From Isoetes taiwanensis (lineage: Eukaryota; Streptophyta; Lycopodiopsida; Isoetales; Isoetaceae), in assembly GCA_021234155.1 (NCBI GenBank), contig JAJEKV010000400.1:1-64000 (forward strand): 64,000 nt of DNA, written 5' to 3'. Shown here one piece after another: positions 33,961-52,013 of the stretch. How positions within the stretch are numbered: the stretch's first letter is position 1; each line of letters starts with the position of its first letter. Position numbers and translations under genes: made by a program. Under the pieces are notes generated by a model that did no database searches, was not told the origin of the DNA, and worked only from the letters and a program-made list of their open reading frames with translations.

Positions 33961-35690
33961 CAACATGTTGAAAATACATGGAATGAAACAATTATTCGAC
34001 CAAGAAAGTCCCAAATTGACGTGAAACCACCTTCAAACATGGGAAAAAGAACATATTGCACAGCCTTATCCAGAGAAGTCAATGCGAAATTTTGAAACAG
34101 AAATCTAGGTCCAATAGAGTAAAAACTATGTAGAAAAGGGATGCCTGTATCTAGGCAAAAGTGGCAAGCCAACATATGATGCATAAAAATGATTCCAAAG
34201 ACAATGACCCAAGACACGCTTAACCAAAGGAATATAAGAGATACACCAGAGGTAGAAAACTGTTGAAGCAACTCCCAGAGTTACTAGAAGAAAAAACTCC
34301 CAAAGTGGGTACCAACACCTAGCAATATGAATGTATCGCTAGAGGCAAGAATGGCGATGAACTGAATAAGGTAATGGGGCACCATAAAATTAAAATTTAA
34401 TGTGGTAGCTTGGATTAGTTAACTTGAAGACAAGGCAACCCAAACTATACCTTGAGAAAAATGATGACTCGTTAAAGACCAAAAATACCACAAGTGCTCC
34501 AGACTAATAAATGCGAGGCATTGTCAATTCAATCTCAGAGCACAAACAATGGACCGGAGAAAATAAGAGAGCACCACAAGAGTTAAAAAGGAACACTTGC
34601 AACCCCCAAAAAGCTTTGGATTAGTGAGCTTCAATATCAAGCAACACAAGCTACACAGGGAGAAAAAAGAAAGATGGGTTGCAATCACAAAAAGAAGAAC
34701 CAACATGATGCATGAATTCAATGGTTTGAGAACGTAGGGTGTGGAAAAGAGGAACAAACGCCAGAGAAATGAGATGAACTAGGATAAATTATAGATTAAA
34801 TGAATATTGGCAAATGATCATGCATATCATAGAGTCGAAGGTTCGAGCTAACAAATGAGAATGATGAGATGCCAAACCCATAATAAAATGCAAATACCAA
34901 ACTCAATCCCCATGAACAATGGTCGAAAATAATTATGTAGGCACCTAACATAAAACGACTTGAACAATGGTCAGAATAAAATTGTTAGCTAAGGAAATGT
35001 ATATGGTTAAGAGGGCTAAGTGACATGGACGAACCCAGAGCCGCGAAGCCAAAAATATGCCATAACTAGAAAAATTGAAATGAGATATAATTATGAAGCA
35101 AGTTTGCCTTTTGGAAAGTCTAAAACTGTACAAAATGACGATAGGAAACATGATGATTCAATAAGGGGATAAATCTAACAAATATTCCGCAACCCATAAG
35201 AAAGATGCAAACATATAAAATATAGCCCAATCGAAAAACTAAAGGAGCAGCTCACCCGGATCCGGTTAAGGACATAATGCATAGCCATAGAATCACCCAA
35301 CTCAAACAAAAGAAATGGAAAGAAATATGTCCAGAAATATGCAGATCTTTATAATCATTGAAAGAAATATGTCAACTTATGTAAAAGATGCATCAAATCC
35401 CAATGCCTAAGAATATAAACATCGCAAGACCAAAAAACTCGAAAATTGAAAGGAAACAAGTTCCACAATTCCTACCATATTGAATATCACCCAGTCTGTA
35501 GGAAAACTTGACCCAAGGTATATGATAAATGTGACATCCCGAGGATGCGCAAAACTTGCAACTGATGAAGATGCCCATGTCACAAATCATAACTCCAATG
35601 ATAGATAGATGATATAAATTGAGGGGAATGAAAAACAGAGAGAGAGAGAGACCATATGGAGAAAAAATCCGGGTAGTGAAACCTCAATGA

Positions 35691-40671
<4,981 letters not shown>

Positions 40672-40822
40672 GGGAAGCAATGGAAGGGGGGAAGCAACGA
40701 GAATAGAAGAAGAGCTGCTGTGAGAAGACGCCGATAACTGGTCCCAAAGGGGGAGTGGCCTAATATAGTAGCTCGTCCCTTCCCAGAATGGCGATCCGAT
40801 GGCTAGGATCGATCGCGATTTT
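40672..40822 (-). repeat. Promoter-like repeat block, copy 3
   Basis: On the minus strand CGATCCTAGCCATCGGATCG, GGACGAGCTACTATATTAGG and ATCGGCGTCTTCTCACAGCA, then CTCTTCTTCTATTCTCGTTG, match copies 1 and 2. It lies 8 kb from them, outside the main purine-rich domain. Confidence 0.6.
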
Positions 40823-41866
40823 TGTAAATGAGAATTGAAAGTGAACAACACGCAGCCAGTAAAGCGGGGCATATTACATCTAATGGCTTATAGGATACAG
40901 GGAACACTATCTGCACTTGAGGTAGAAAATTCCAGAAACATGTATATTAAGTTCTTAAAATATTTGAAAGAGAGCTCCCAAACGGTGTCTCCTTTGTAAG
41001 ATATGTAAATGGCCTAGAACAGTGGAACATATGTAGATTATGGTTATGACCACTTGATCCTTTCATTAACCTGATTACACAATAATATCATACAACAAAT
41101 TCTAGACAAATATAGGACGATAACTATATATCAATGTTTGTATGAAGCATAACTGATATTAAGGTCTATGGATTCTAGCATTTATCAATTTTTGGCACCA
41201 TTGGCCATGTTTTACTTGGATGAATATACAAGAATAGAAATTATGTTTACAAGAAATTTATCGCGTGACCAAGGCTAACATGGCTTCTCTTTTCAAAACC
41301 TGCAGGATTAGACCCGGTTAACGCCCAACATTCTCTTACGCAATGGCCAAGTGATTCTAAATTGATGTGAAGCCAACTTCGTAAGATCTTACATTCTAAC
41401 TCTAATTTAGAAATTAGAAAGTACAATATTTAGTTTAGTCTTTTAAAAAGTTGGTCAATACTTTTTTGTTATTGAAGGTTCATGTGTTCACAAACATCAA
41501 ACATCATGTAGAATTATCAATTTGCGTAAAATTACACCTAATTTGTAAGGGAGAATTTATGGTTACCTTAGGGGGGCCAAATTTCCTCATAATGAGGAGG
41601 CCCAATGATGCTCGCAATGACACCTCTAACAAAAGGCCAAGATTAATTTTGGGGAGCCTGTGGTATTGTTCAAGGTCACCCATGACAATCAATGTAGGGG
41701 CATACAAACCCTATGGCCTCAAAGTGGCCAGATTTAGGCTATTGTGGCACAAAATGACATTATGGTAAACACTTGATCCAGGCAATATCTCACATTTGAA
41801 AACACAAATGGCGTGATTGAATTCCTTTATTGGTTCTATAATAAACAAAAGGCATACCATGTGTAT
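40823..41866. other. Non-coding DNA before MITE copy 2
   Basis: No gene is supported. The 105-codon frame at 41451-41768 shows no motif. Confidence 0.35.
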
Positions 41867-42185
41867 GGGTAAAAGCATGTTAGGGTGTACCACTTTTGGA
41901 ACCTGCAAAAGTACATACACTAGGTACTTCAGAACTGGGTACTTTCTCATTTTTATTTTCATTAAAACTAGTACAAAAATCCAAAATAAAAGTCAAGGGC
42001 GCATTAATATTCAAAGTTAAGATAAAAATAATGCTACGGAGACCAAAATATATGTAAAAGTTCTAGAATGTACCTTTTATTGAGATATTACACGGTACCC
42101 AATTTACCAGTCCACGGTACTTTTTAGGTACTTTTTTGGTCACTAAATAATACTTTTTAAGGGACACCCTAACATGCTTTTACCC
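41867..42185. mobile_element. MITE with 22-bp perfect TIR core and 4-bp target duplication (copy 2)
   Basis: Both ends read GGGTAAAAGCATGTTAGGGTGT inward without mismatch. GTAT flanks the element at 41863-41866 and 42186-42189. Length (319 bp), TIR sequence and the inner AAGTAC..TAC..TAGGTACTT motif agree with copy 1 at 20409-20729, so this is one family. The two copies have different 4-bp target sequences (AGAA, GTAT). Confidence 0.92.
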
Positions 42186-43860
42186 GTATAAAAGTTAAAG
42201 ATCTAAATGCTTTTATTATAGTGTTATGAATTTTTGGGACTTGGTTGAAAGAGACAAACACATTAATTTATATATTGACGACCTTTGGATATATTATGGC
42301 ACATGATAAGACGAAATACATAATGAGCCTTTGGAAGGAAAATGACGAAACTATGGCAGATGTTGATCTCATGGAGTATAATAATATGAATCGTTGGCCT
42401 TAATGGAAATGACAAAAAATAACGGTTAAGCTTTGTTAGTGTTTGGCAAAAATATTAGGGCTATTGTTTTGATTTGCCGGCCAGATACAGAGCCCTTTGC
42501 CGCATAGCATAGTCGGCCTCAAGAAAAGGGGGATTTTCAGTGCATTTGTTGGCGTGATACTCTCTGAAGATCTGTACTTGGTCACATAAGAGCAAAAAAT
42601 AGCATAAAAGTTTTGGATTTGCTTGGCGTAGCTGGTAATGGTGGAATCGATCCCATATAAAGATGCTGGCAGGATTTACATGCTCTTATTTTTCGGATCT
42701 GCTCTGTTTGGGGAAGCCTGGACCTACTGGATTTGGTTTAGGCAGCGAGATAGTTATATGTAGCCACCGAAAATAATGTTTTAGGGATCGTGATACACCG
42801 GTGAAAATTTTCGCTATGCTTATGCCTTTGGTTTAGATGCAGTGTATGACTTTCACCGCAATCTTTTTGTTTTTGAAGAACTGTGTCATCAATATATTAA
42901 AAGAATGGTAATGTTCTGGGGCAATCTTGTGCATGTACGGGGTAAGTTTTGACTTCTTAATGAAACCATTAAAATTTTGGTTATGCCATTGAACACGGGC
43001 TTTTGCTTGTGCATTCAAGGTATCTTGATTATTTCAAAGAACTGAATGCCGATGTTTAGCAGGACGTTTTTCTTTATATCAGATCCGAAGAAATTTCTTG
43101 CACTATTCAATCTATTGTAGAGGATAGCGCTGGAAACAGAGCTATCAATTTCCATTCCAGCTCTCAACCGGCCACAAATGCCATGACCCGGAATGGCTAT
43201 GGGGAAGACATATTTCGGCAAGGATAATGGCGAAGGGCGGATTGGTTTGGGTTCTTCTCCTCGCCATTCTCCAGCTCCAGCTTCTTCAAATCCGGTCTTA
43301 AATTTCTTTGCCCACGTCTTACGCTTCAAAACCGGTATAGGAGTTCAAGCGTGTGCAGCTATGGCGGACGTCGGCCGCAATAAATGCACGGTGTATTAAT
43401 GGCGGCAATAAATGCATCTGTCATCATAAATGCCTAATCTGCCATATGCCTAAATCATAGCGTGTCATTTCCATGTGTAATTTGTAAGGAAGAAATTACA
43501 CTCCGTGAGAAAAATGTATCGCCTTATAATAGGAAGGATATATAGTCTAATGAACAATATTATGGATTGTAGAAAATTATTTACCTTGGGATAAAGGTAC
43601 CATCTTGGACTCTAGGGTGCATGTATGGCCGGATAAGGCATACAGAGGGATTGTTATGTTGATGTTTGTGCTAGTTTAGGCTAGTGGGCGGGTTTGGTTT
43701 TTTTTTTTTAATTAATTTTATTGATGGCTTTCTATATGTATTTATATGGCAATTTTACATATGATCTTTTTCAAGGAAGTGTAACCCTAAAAGATTAAAA
43801 GCACATGGCAACTCATGAAAAGAAGTTTAAGGCATCATTTAGCATTTTGCATTGTATATT
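42186..43860. other. Unassigned DNA
   Basis: Two adjoining minus-strand frames (43329-43015 and 43018-42833) have protein-like composition, but I recognise no motif. They could be an eroded gene or chance. A T11 tract lies near 43700. Confidence 0.35.
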
Positions 43861-44544
43861 GTTATTGTCTTGATTGATAAATAAAGCTTATCTTCCTTTG
43901 CAATCTTTGGGATGCGGATGCTCGACGCATGTTAAAGCGGCACACTATCAACATCAACTCAATCCCTAGGCTCACGAGAGGCCCACACCATGCTTGTATA
44001 TCCATTTGCCCATGAAGAAGCCTTGCAGACTTATAGCTTCCATTCGCAGCGTGTGCACATCGTCTCTCGCATTGAGAGTGAGGACATTGGGCTCGGGAAG
44101 CACGGGAGGAAAGGCTTTGCCAGTGTTGCCACCAGAGCGCCATTGAGGATGAATGTCATGCCCTCCACATCTGCCCAGTGTTTGCCCATATCCAAGAGCG
44201 GTATGTTCGATTACTAGTGCCTGGCCAACCATTGCATGAGTTATTGAATACGGCGTCGTCAGGGGTTTGTTGGGGTCATACCTTGAGGAGGCTATCGATG
44301 CCGCGGACTCGGTTGTGTCCTCGGGAACAGTATTGAATTGTCCTATACAATTGTACAAATGCGTGCCAAAGATACTTATTCTTTGCTAAGGTTTTCCCTC
44401 GAAAACCCGCCGGGCGAGGGATTTTTAATCCCGACAAGAATACGCTTCTTTGCTCTCTTTTTTGTTGGGTCCCATAGGCCAATCGGTCTCTGTGGACGAT
44501 AAAAAATCTATTCTATTCTATTCTTAAAAAAAAAAAAAAAAAAA
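43861..44544 (+). mobile_element. LINE-family fragment with (TCTAT)n and poly-A end
   Basis: The 3' end reads CGAGGGATTTTTAATCCCGA, GGGTCCCATAGGCCAATCGG, TCTCTGTGGACGATAAAAAA and (TCTAT)n followed by A18. It aligns with 22022-22125 and, inverted, with 22152-22230. The first 500 bp have overlapping frames on both strands without a recognisable domain and may belong to the same element or its host site. Confidence 0.6.
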
Positions 44545-46080
44545 GAGAACTAACATGTCTCTCGGGGTTTTAGGTCCCCATTACTAGACCTATGTTACTA
44601 AACCATGTTGTCTTTTCTCATCTGAATTATGATGACAAGAAAGTCTCTAAGCATATAGGTGTAAATTATATTTGCCACTGATCAATAATCACAGGTCACT
44701 TATACACGCTTGATGGAATTACAAAAAAGTCCCATAAGAGACATTATCATTCTTCAAAGTAGCTCAAAGATATAGAAACACGAACATAAAACAACTAAAA
44801 AGAGTTAAATGCCATGTTTAACCCGAAGCCTAAATATCGTATGACCGGATAGATTTTATGACCAGGGCAAGGAAATTTCTTCGAGAATCGTTCTATATGA
44901 CAGACGGATGGGAAGAATCAAATATATGAATTGCTCAAAACAAATGGATCTCGACTTGTGGCTCATACAAACGAAGTAAATATAGCCTTGTAAGACCTTC
45001 TATAGCAATGCCAAGCCATCTTTTCTCTCCATGGGTTAAAACAAGTTATAAGCCGATTCGCCCATGCACAATCGTAGAAGCCCATTGCAACTAATGATAT
45101 AAGTCACATTATTGTGCACAAACTAGAATGGAGATATTTAATACATAGCAAACAAATGCTTCCATCAGTAATCCATAGATCTTCTGTTGCAATTTTTTTC
45201 CTTGAACATGATGGCAAATAAGACTCAATGTTAAAAACAAGTGTCATTACCAGTTCTTTCCAGATTCATGAGTTGTAGCATTGTTGCAGAATCCTTCATT
45301 TCACTACGCAATATTCATTAACGAATCTTACTCTAATGACAAAACAAGTCTAGGCATTATAAAAACTATGAAAACCTAGATTATGTCCTTAATGGCCACC
45401 TGGAGACCTAAGAAAAATGAATTTTTAACATGAAGATGGTTCATAGGGTAGGATTTGAGAGTTTTTTCGATTTGTTCCGGCATCTAAAGCAAGCAATCTT
45501 GGCCTTGAGAACCACCTCTATTGCAGAGAGAAACAATCTAGTTATTGCAGAGGGAAACAACCTAACATCGAATGAAAATAGAGGTCAAGAATCCAGACGC
45601 TCCTTCTCCTAACATACACATAACTGATTATATTTTCATTAATTTCCCTGGCCGTGGATGGAATCAAATGGTGAAAAAATCATCCACATTCTAAAAAAAA
45701 TCGACATGGCTGCAACCTGGATAGCCTCAGAATGCTTGGAACCCTGGACGGGCATCTGCACAAAAGTGCTATAAAAAAAAACCTTTATTTTGTAGCCACC
45801 AAGGAAGAGTCAGTGGATTAATCTAAGGTATGGCTGCAAAATGACCAATGCAGATCTCTATCGCTAGATCTAGTTCTACCGCTGTCGTATCGGATGCTTA
45901 AACTTCCATCGTTGTAATCCTTAGAGCTTCTCCATCACTATAATCTGCCACTGCCACCGCCGTTGAACAAAATATGTGTATCCTATTCGAGCTCTATATA
46001 TTCTAGGCCACATCACCATACAATCTACATTAGTAGACTTGTATGCACCTAGTGTGGGGGCATGACCAAGTTATTTATAT
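44545..46080. other. Non-coding DNA
   Basis: No gene supported in 1.5 kb. A short AGAGAAACAATCTA / AGAGGGAAACAACCTA duplication occurs near 45525-45560. Confidence 0.35.
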
Positions 46081-46720
46081 AACAACTAACCGAAGGAGGG
46101 AACCCATTTCCACATGGCTTCACCTATAGGTAACCCGCCACATGGCTGAGCGCGGCTATTGGGTCCTCATAGTGAGCTAGACTTATAGCCTGGTCATTTA
46201 GGTGTGTGTCGGGTATGGGTTCGACACTCCACGAAGTCAAAGGTGTCACCCTAACTCTCCAGGTTGTAGGTGATGGCCCCAATCTTGTTTTGGGGAGTTC
46301 AAGTCGAAAGTGAGGGCGTGTGTCGCCCAATAATCCTCGGCCACCTATGAAACCAATGCACTCGAGAAGGGGCCTGGCCTTTCCTACCTCATTGGACTAA
46401 GGAGATGCAACTCGGAGTAGACTCGTTGGGTGATGCCATGAGATAACGTCTGGAAGCTTATTTGCAAAGTATGCATAGGAGGGGCGGATGGAGTGGTCAA
46501 TCCTAACCATTGTCTATTGCCGGGTCCAAGGCATTACCATAGCTTGGTCTGATCTATCCGAGACACCTAGCCGTTAATCGACTCCCCTTGAGGAGCCTCC
46601 ATTTGATGTCTATGATGGTGTGTTATGGTTGGGCCGGATTATCACTACCCTCGAGGTAGTGCATTTATTATGTTATTGCTAATGCTTATGTTTATATGTT
46701 TGCTTTCATTGATGTAGGAG
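46081..46720 (+). mobile_element. LTR-like fragment, same family as the solo LTR
   Basis: The plus strand carries GGAGATGCAAC (near 46400) and AGGAGGGGCGGATGGAGTGG (46477-46496). Both are present in the same order on the minus strand of the solo LTR at 52019-53559. The phrase GGTGATG..(TC) near 46265 and the GGGTTCGACACTC segment also have counterparts there. Ends and target duplication are not visible, so this is a partial, diverged copy. Confidence 0.5.
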
Positions 46721-49700
46721 CCCATATAGGACAGGCCAAAATGAGCGTCTCGTGTCCATTGCTCATCTGTTCGGCCATCTCGCACCACGAAGTTAGGACG
46801 GGAGGCCCATCTGACGGGGGTGTCATTGTATGTGGAAGGTCCTTTGGTGTATCCAACGAAGTTGTCAGTATATAGCACAAACAAGATCACAAATGCACCA
46901 CATGAAGTGATCCAAATCATCGAGGAGAAGTCCCATGCACCCACTCTTTCTTTTATAATAGAAGATGTACAAGAGCCATTTGTTTTATCGATTTTTTTTT
47001 TTGTGGCAAAGTAGTTTTTCTCATATAATAACCTCTAAGTAAGCGAAAAATCACCCATTTCTATTTGTTAGAGCTAACTATAGCACAAAGGAAATGCACT
47101 AGATGGATCCCATTTGCATGGTAGAAAACACTTATATATGTAGAGAATCTTCTTTGCCATTGTAAAAAATTGGATTTAACGGTTTTGTATCCCCATCACT
47201 ACATGAACTTGGAGCATCATACATGTTATCCTTAGTTCACCAGCTTCATGTGGTTGATCCGGAGGATAGGTCCGCCCATTTTCGTGTGACGATACTACTA
47301 CAAACATCAACAAAAGCCGAAGGTTCACAAGGGATGGCAAGACCACCAACTTGATGAATCCAAATTCCTCCTCACTTCGCTTGAGGGGGCTTTCAAAAGG
47401 GATGAGACAAGTAACTAATAGGAATCACAAAGCGCCGAAGTTTCAGTTGCATTTCCAACATAAACAAGAATGGATCCCATAGGCACATCTATAGAGGGAG
47501 ACAACTCCTTTAGGCAATGGGGACTCTTGTTGAGCAACCTCTTCTTAATCCATAAACCCTTCCTCATATTCAACGTAAAGGCGCCAAATGGGCTAAGATG
47601 GTATATATATCTTTGAGGAAGGAAGAATACGCCCAATGGTCCATATTATCGGGCGGATTTTGTTGATTTAGAGCCATTAAAAGAAGACACATCTTTCTTT
47701 CAGATTTGGATGTCCCCGTTTTCTAGGTTAAACCACGTGACATCACATCCGTTTTACCGATCTTGTGTTTACCGGTTCGTCTCTTCTTTCTTTGCGAGGA
47801 TATCATGAAAGGTTGTCGCTTGCTCTTTCAAAAACCACAACGGAAGGATTGTCTCAAAGGGCAAGTATTTTGCATGGAAGGATGGTTGAGAAGAATATGT
47901 TATGCTCAATTTTATCTCCCTTAGTTAAGTGGCAAAGTATAACATTCATGTAGAAAAAATTGTTGTTCCGGAGGAATGATTGCGGTTTCATACTGGGGAG
48001 CATAAGGTATTTCTTTTTATAAGTTTTCTTTGTGGATTGCTGGACCAAATAGGTAGAAATATCCAACCTTCGTGACCCTAGTTCATAGTACCAGCATTTT
48101 ACAGAGGACCTTAGCCCTTTTTAGCATTTGCTTATGCTCGTGCTTCATAGACCCTGAATCATCACGCTCAACTACTTATAGCTTAATAGATGAACTCAGT
48201 GGCTACTTCAATTTCAAATGCCATTACAATATGCTTTTCCATCTAACTTAAAAAAGGAATATAAAAGGAAACATTTGAAATTCGAAGCAACAAAAGTATT
48301 TGATAGCTTTAAGCACAATTGATATAACCATTCCAACCTTTCACCCCAACATGGCATTCCTCCTATTAAGAGAGGATTGTGATAAATAATTATTGGAACA
48401 CGTGAATCAAAGATGGGTATTACCAAAGAGGAAGGTATGATGACTAATTACGTATCACGTGCATCAAGATGGACAATTTTAACCACATGGTAAGTGTCTC
48501 CTCTATAATCTTGCTAGATTATGGAATGCGCAAAACATACTAAAAAGTCAATGTATAGAAATTTGAGTAAGAATACCAAGGTGTTTGCTGCAATTTGACT
48601 ACTTACTTGAGAGATCATAGAAATCATGGCTAGAACAATAGCATGCAATCATACACATATGAAGAGCATATCTTTAGCTTTCCAATTACTTTTGCTTCAT
48701 AATATCAAGCTATGAATCCAACTTTGTGTCATGTGTTCCGGTGTAAAATGTAAAGGAGGCGTGTACATCTGCAGAAATTTCGGGTTGGAGTTCTATTGTG
48801 CATAGCATGTTTTTTTTGCTTTCTAAATAGTGGCCTTTGCGAGGATATACCTATCTTTGCTAATGTGGAATGCATTCAAAATTTGAATGTAGGTCATGTA
48901 AAATACTTGCGAGATACATATAAAGCAAGCGGCATAACAACAATTAGCCTGGAAGCATCCATTTTAGGTTATAGCTAGCAAGGCTTAAACTCGCAAGCTT
49001 CAGTATCGGGATGAAAACACCATAGCATATCCAAATTTTATAGCACAATGGAGATGCCTCCTCTCCCTCTCCAGTTCGTTCCGTTCCTCTCCGGTTAAGG
49101 GGCCCCGCTGATGGTGGATCTTTGTTTTCATTCATTTAGTCTATTTCTTTGGAACCCATATTGTCATATGGCGGTAGAAATTGGACAATCCTTCTAATGG
49201 GTGCCTTAGAGCCTATGTCAAAGACTTTTTGAAAATGTTTAGTGATGGCCTATAGTTGAAATTTTTCTTTTGATTAGTCTTGGTCATCCGCTTTAAGAAG
49301 CATTATGTTCGAAGTTCATTGTGTCTCGAGATATGTTTTTCAGATTCGTGAATGGTAAAAAGATTTTTCATTTTAATCCGCCATTTCCTTTTTTGTGTAT
49401 AAACTATGCAAAGTGTGTTGGTGATTAAATCTTATTTACCACAAATTATATATTGTTGACAACATCTTTATTGGTCGGTCTCATATATCCGATTGTCTTT
49501 CTATAGATGCTAATAAAATAAATCAATCGTAGCTCAAAACACAACTTTGCCTTGTTATTATAATTCTATTGAAAACCCATAGAAAAGTAAGATTTTAGTG
49601 AACAAAATAGCTTAGCTTAAAATCGTCCTAGATTGCTATCTATTTCACTTTCATTATGTATTCCTTTTTTATTATTGTACTTCCAAGGCAATTCAATCTT

Positions 49701-49860
49701 CTAGGTCCATGAGCATCTCTTTCATCGCATATATGTATAAACATTCACTAAAAAATACAAGCTAAGCGCGAACACGGGCACGAGACAAGTTCTTGTATTA
49801 TTGAAAAGGTTTTATTAGTGCATACATACTAGCGCCCTGCCACCTTCTCTCACTAGGGTT
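46721..49860. other. Unassigned DNA
   Basis: No supported gene in 3.1 kb. Scattered frames of 60-100 codons lack motifs. The 62-codon plus frame at 47765-47953 has protein-like composition but is too short to place. Confidence 0.3.
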
Positions 49861-50222
49861 TGCCTTTCTCTCAGTAGGGTTTGGCCTTCAAGGTCCCAGA
49901 TTGTAGTGCTGACGATGTTTTTGGGTCCTCGATTTGGATTTTAAGCATCCAGAACATCCTAAGAGCAACACTTCTCTCTTGCCCTTTCTTTTATTAGGGT
50001 TTGGCCTTCATCTCCCAGATTGTTGTGCTGATAAAGTTTTTGAGTCTCCAAATTAGATTCTGAGCATCCAAAACATCCTCATAGCAACATTTCTCTCTTG
50101 CCTTTTTTTTCATTAGAGTTTTGCCTCCGGTTCCCAGATTGTTGTCTTGGACGCATTTTTAGTCCTCAATTGGATTCTAAGCATCCAACACACATCTTGA
50201 GAGCAACACTTCTCTCTTGCCC
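49861..50222 (+). repeat. Three-unit tandem repeat of about 120 bp
   Basis: Units start near 49861, 49981 and 50100. Each holds a (A/T)TTAGGGTTTGGCCTTC-like head, CCCAGATTGTTGTGCTGA, a GAGTCCTCAATTGGATT segment, AAGCATCCAAAACATCCT and CAACACTTCTCTCTTGCCC. A partial unit precedes them at about 49840. Divergence between units is moderate, so the duplication is not recent. Confidence 0.85.
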
Positions 50223-52013
50223 CTAATTCTTACGGACCTAACCTTCCCCAATACAAAACACCATGGCCACTTGTGTAATCCCTACCACGATCCCGGTTTG
50301 GATGCCCAGCCCCCCATGACCTCGCCTCATGCCCAGGAACACCGATAGCCTGATGCCCCCTCACATGACGAGCTCTCCTAGGAGGAGCAAATGGATGGGC
50401 CACCATATATGCTACTGTCCTAAGGCATAAAAGGTCATGGCCAAACCCGACCTTCACTTCTAAAAGTCTACCATTTGCTTTATCAACCTTTTATTGTTCA
50501 ACAATGACATGCTTTAGCCTGCACCTCAATAGGAAAAAGATAAGGATAAGATAATGTTTTTGGAAGCATGTGTCAACCTAACCTCTAACTTTGGAACTCG
50601 AGTCAGAAGCATGACACTATGAAGTGAATCACTTTTTAAGTCATCTGCTTATAAGTCAAAATATACTACACAGTCAACTAGCTCTTGCCCTAAATAAGTT
50701 GCTTTAGTGATGCACTAATATATGCACTAGCATGACAACATCCAGAAGTAGTATCTCGATCTATTTCAACCATCTGTCTCTTTTAAAATCATAAGCATTG
50801 TGGTCGTGGGCTTTGCATCTTATTGGTGCTGCTATAATAATAGTTGCAATGCAATCTCCTTCTCTTCCTTTTCATCTTTTTCTTGCAATACGGACACCAT
50901 TTATGATATGCTATCCTCTGCAATATGCACTCAAAAGCTTATAACAAGGACACAATGAATGCGGCCCGCAAATTTAAGATTATGCAATAGTCTGCATTAC
51001 TAGCTCCCTCTGCAGAATGGTCTTCCATGTTACAACATCACCTATAGTATGTTTAACACTTGGGCATAATGTATTAAAGATGTGACAGTCATCACCTTTC
51101 CACAGAAGCAACGTGGTCTTTGTTTCCTAATGATAGTCTGCCATATGAATGCGTTTTAGAGGACCTGTAAAAGCATCAATAGTATGAGAAATATAACAAG
51201 ATGAAACTTCTCTAGAATAAACAACAAGCTAACCTTCCAAACTGAGGTCGCTTGCTTAACCCTTCACAGATTTCTATCAATATTCGTTGACAACAATGGC
51301 AAAATTTCCACACCGTCTATCACTGTGAAATCATATTCCAAAAGGGCCATCCCTCGTTTAATCGACTGAAATTGCAGCTTAATCAACGTGCAATTAAGAA
51401 GATTCGACTATTATTACAATGGTAAAAGTATGAGCAACCGAATTTTATCTTGGTGTGATTTTTTGAAGCCCATATGTAGCACAATAGGGGGTTCGTGGGG
51501 ATTTGATATGGATGTAAAAATGACATTTCCTGAAACCATAGACTATATCCCCAAAACAATTGAGTGGGTTATTATAAAAAAAATATAGATTTAAAATAAA
51601 AAATAATCACGTTAGCTCATTTGTTATGTTGGTCAAAGTAGTCTTATTAGGACGTTGAGTTATTTTGGTAGAGGTTTGAGCCCCTGTATTCATATTCTAA
51701 ACTTTAGGCAAAGCCGTATAGAAGGTCGATATTCCATCATAACCTTAGGCAAACTCGTATTTCATACTTTCAAATCATAGATGCCCCCAATCATAAATGA
51801 CCATAAGCGAAACGAGAGGTGCCAGGAGGCTCCAACATACGATCTGGGGCAAAGGATCGACGGATCTGACGACTGTGATAGTACAGGGTAGTGGTAGTTC
51901 AGTATCACATTTTTGAGAGGAGTTAATAAGACAAAGAAGAGCCTAATATAGTTAAAATAACCATACCTTTTGATTTGTGTCGTCGTGACTTTGTGCACAT
52001 TTGCTTCGAGAGA
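50223..52013. other. Non-coding DNA
   Basis: No gene is supported. Short frames on both strands show no domain. Confidence 0.35.

Larger units (their letters stand above)
29051..35640. repeat. Purine-rich domain built of diverged direct repeats
   Basis: For 6.6 kb the + strand is rich in A and G, which makes nearly all long open frames fall on the minus strand with Phe/Leu/Ser-rich translations. No protein domain can be read. Several distinct blocks recur here two to four times and are listed separately: a promoter-like block, a CACCC/GGGTG block, a TGCCAAA palindrome block and a roughly 400-bp block. It looks like stacked copies of a long non-coding element or the internal part of a large non-autonomous retroelement. 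Confidence 0.6.

Noticed and set aside
30911-34757. Many Phe/Leu/Ser-rich minus-strand frames that look like membrane proteins
   Set aside because: They follow from the purine-rich plus strand, since pyrimidine codons give Phe, Leu and Ser. They lie across direct repeats and show no family motifs.
43015-43329. 104-codon minus frame with mixed composition
   Set aside because: No recognisable domain and no support from neighbours; kept only as unassigned sequence.
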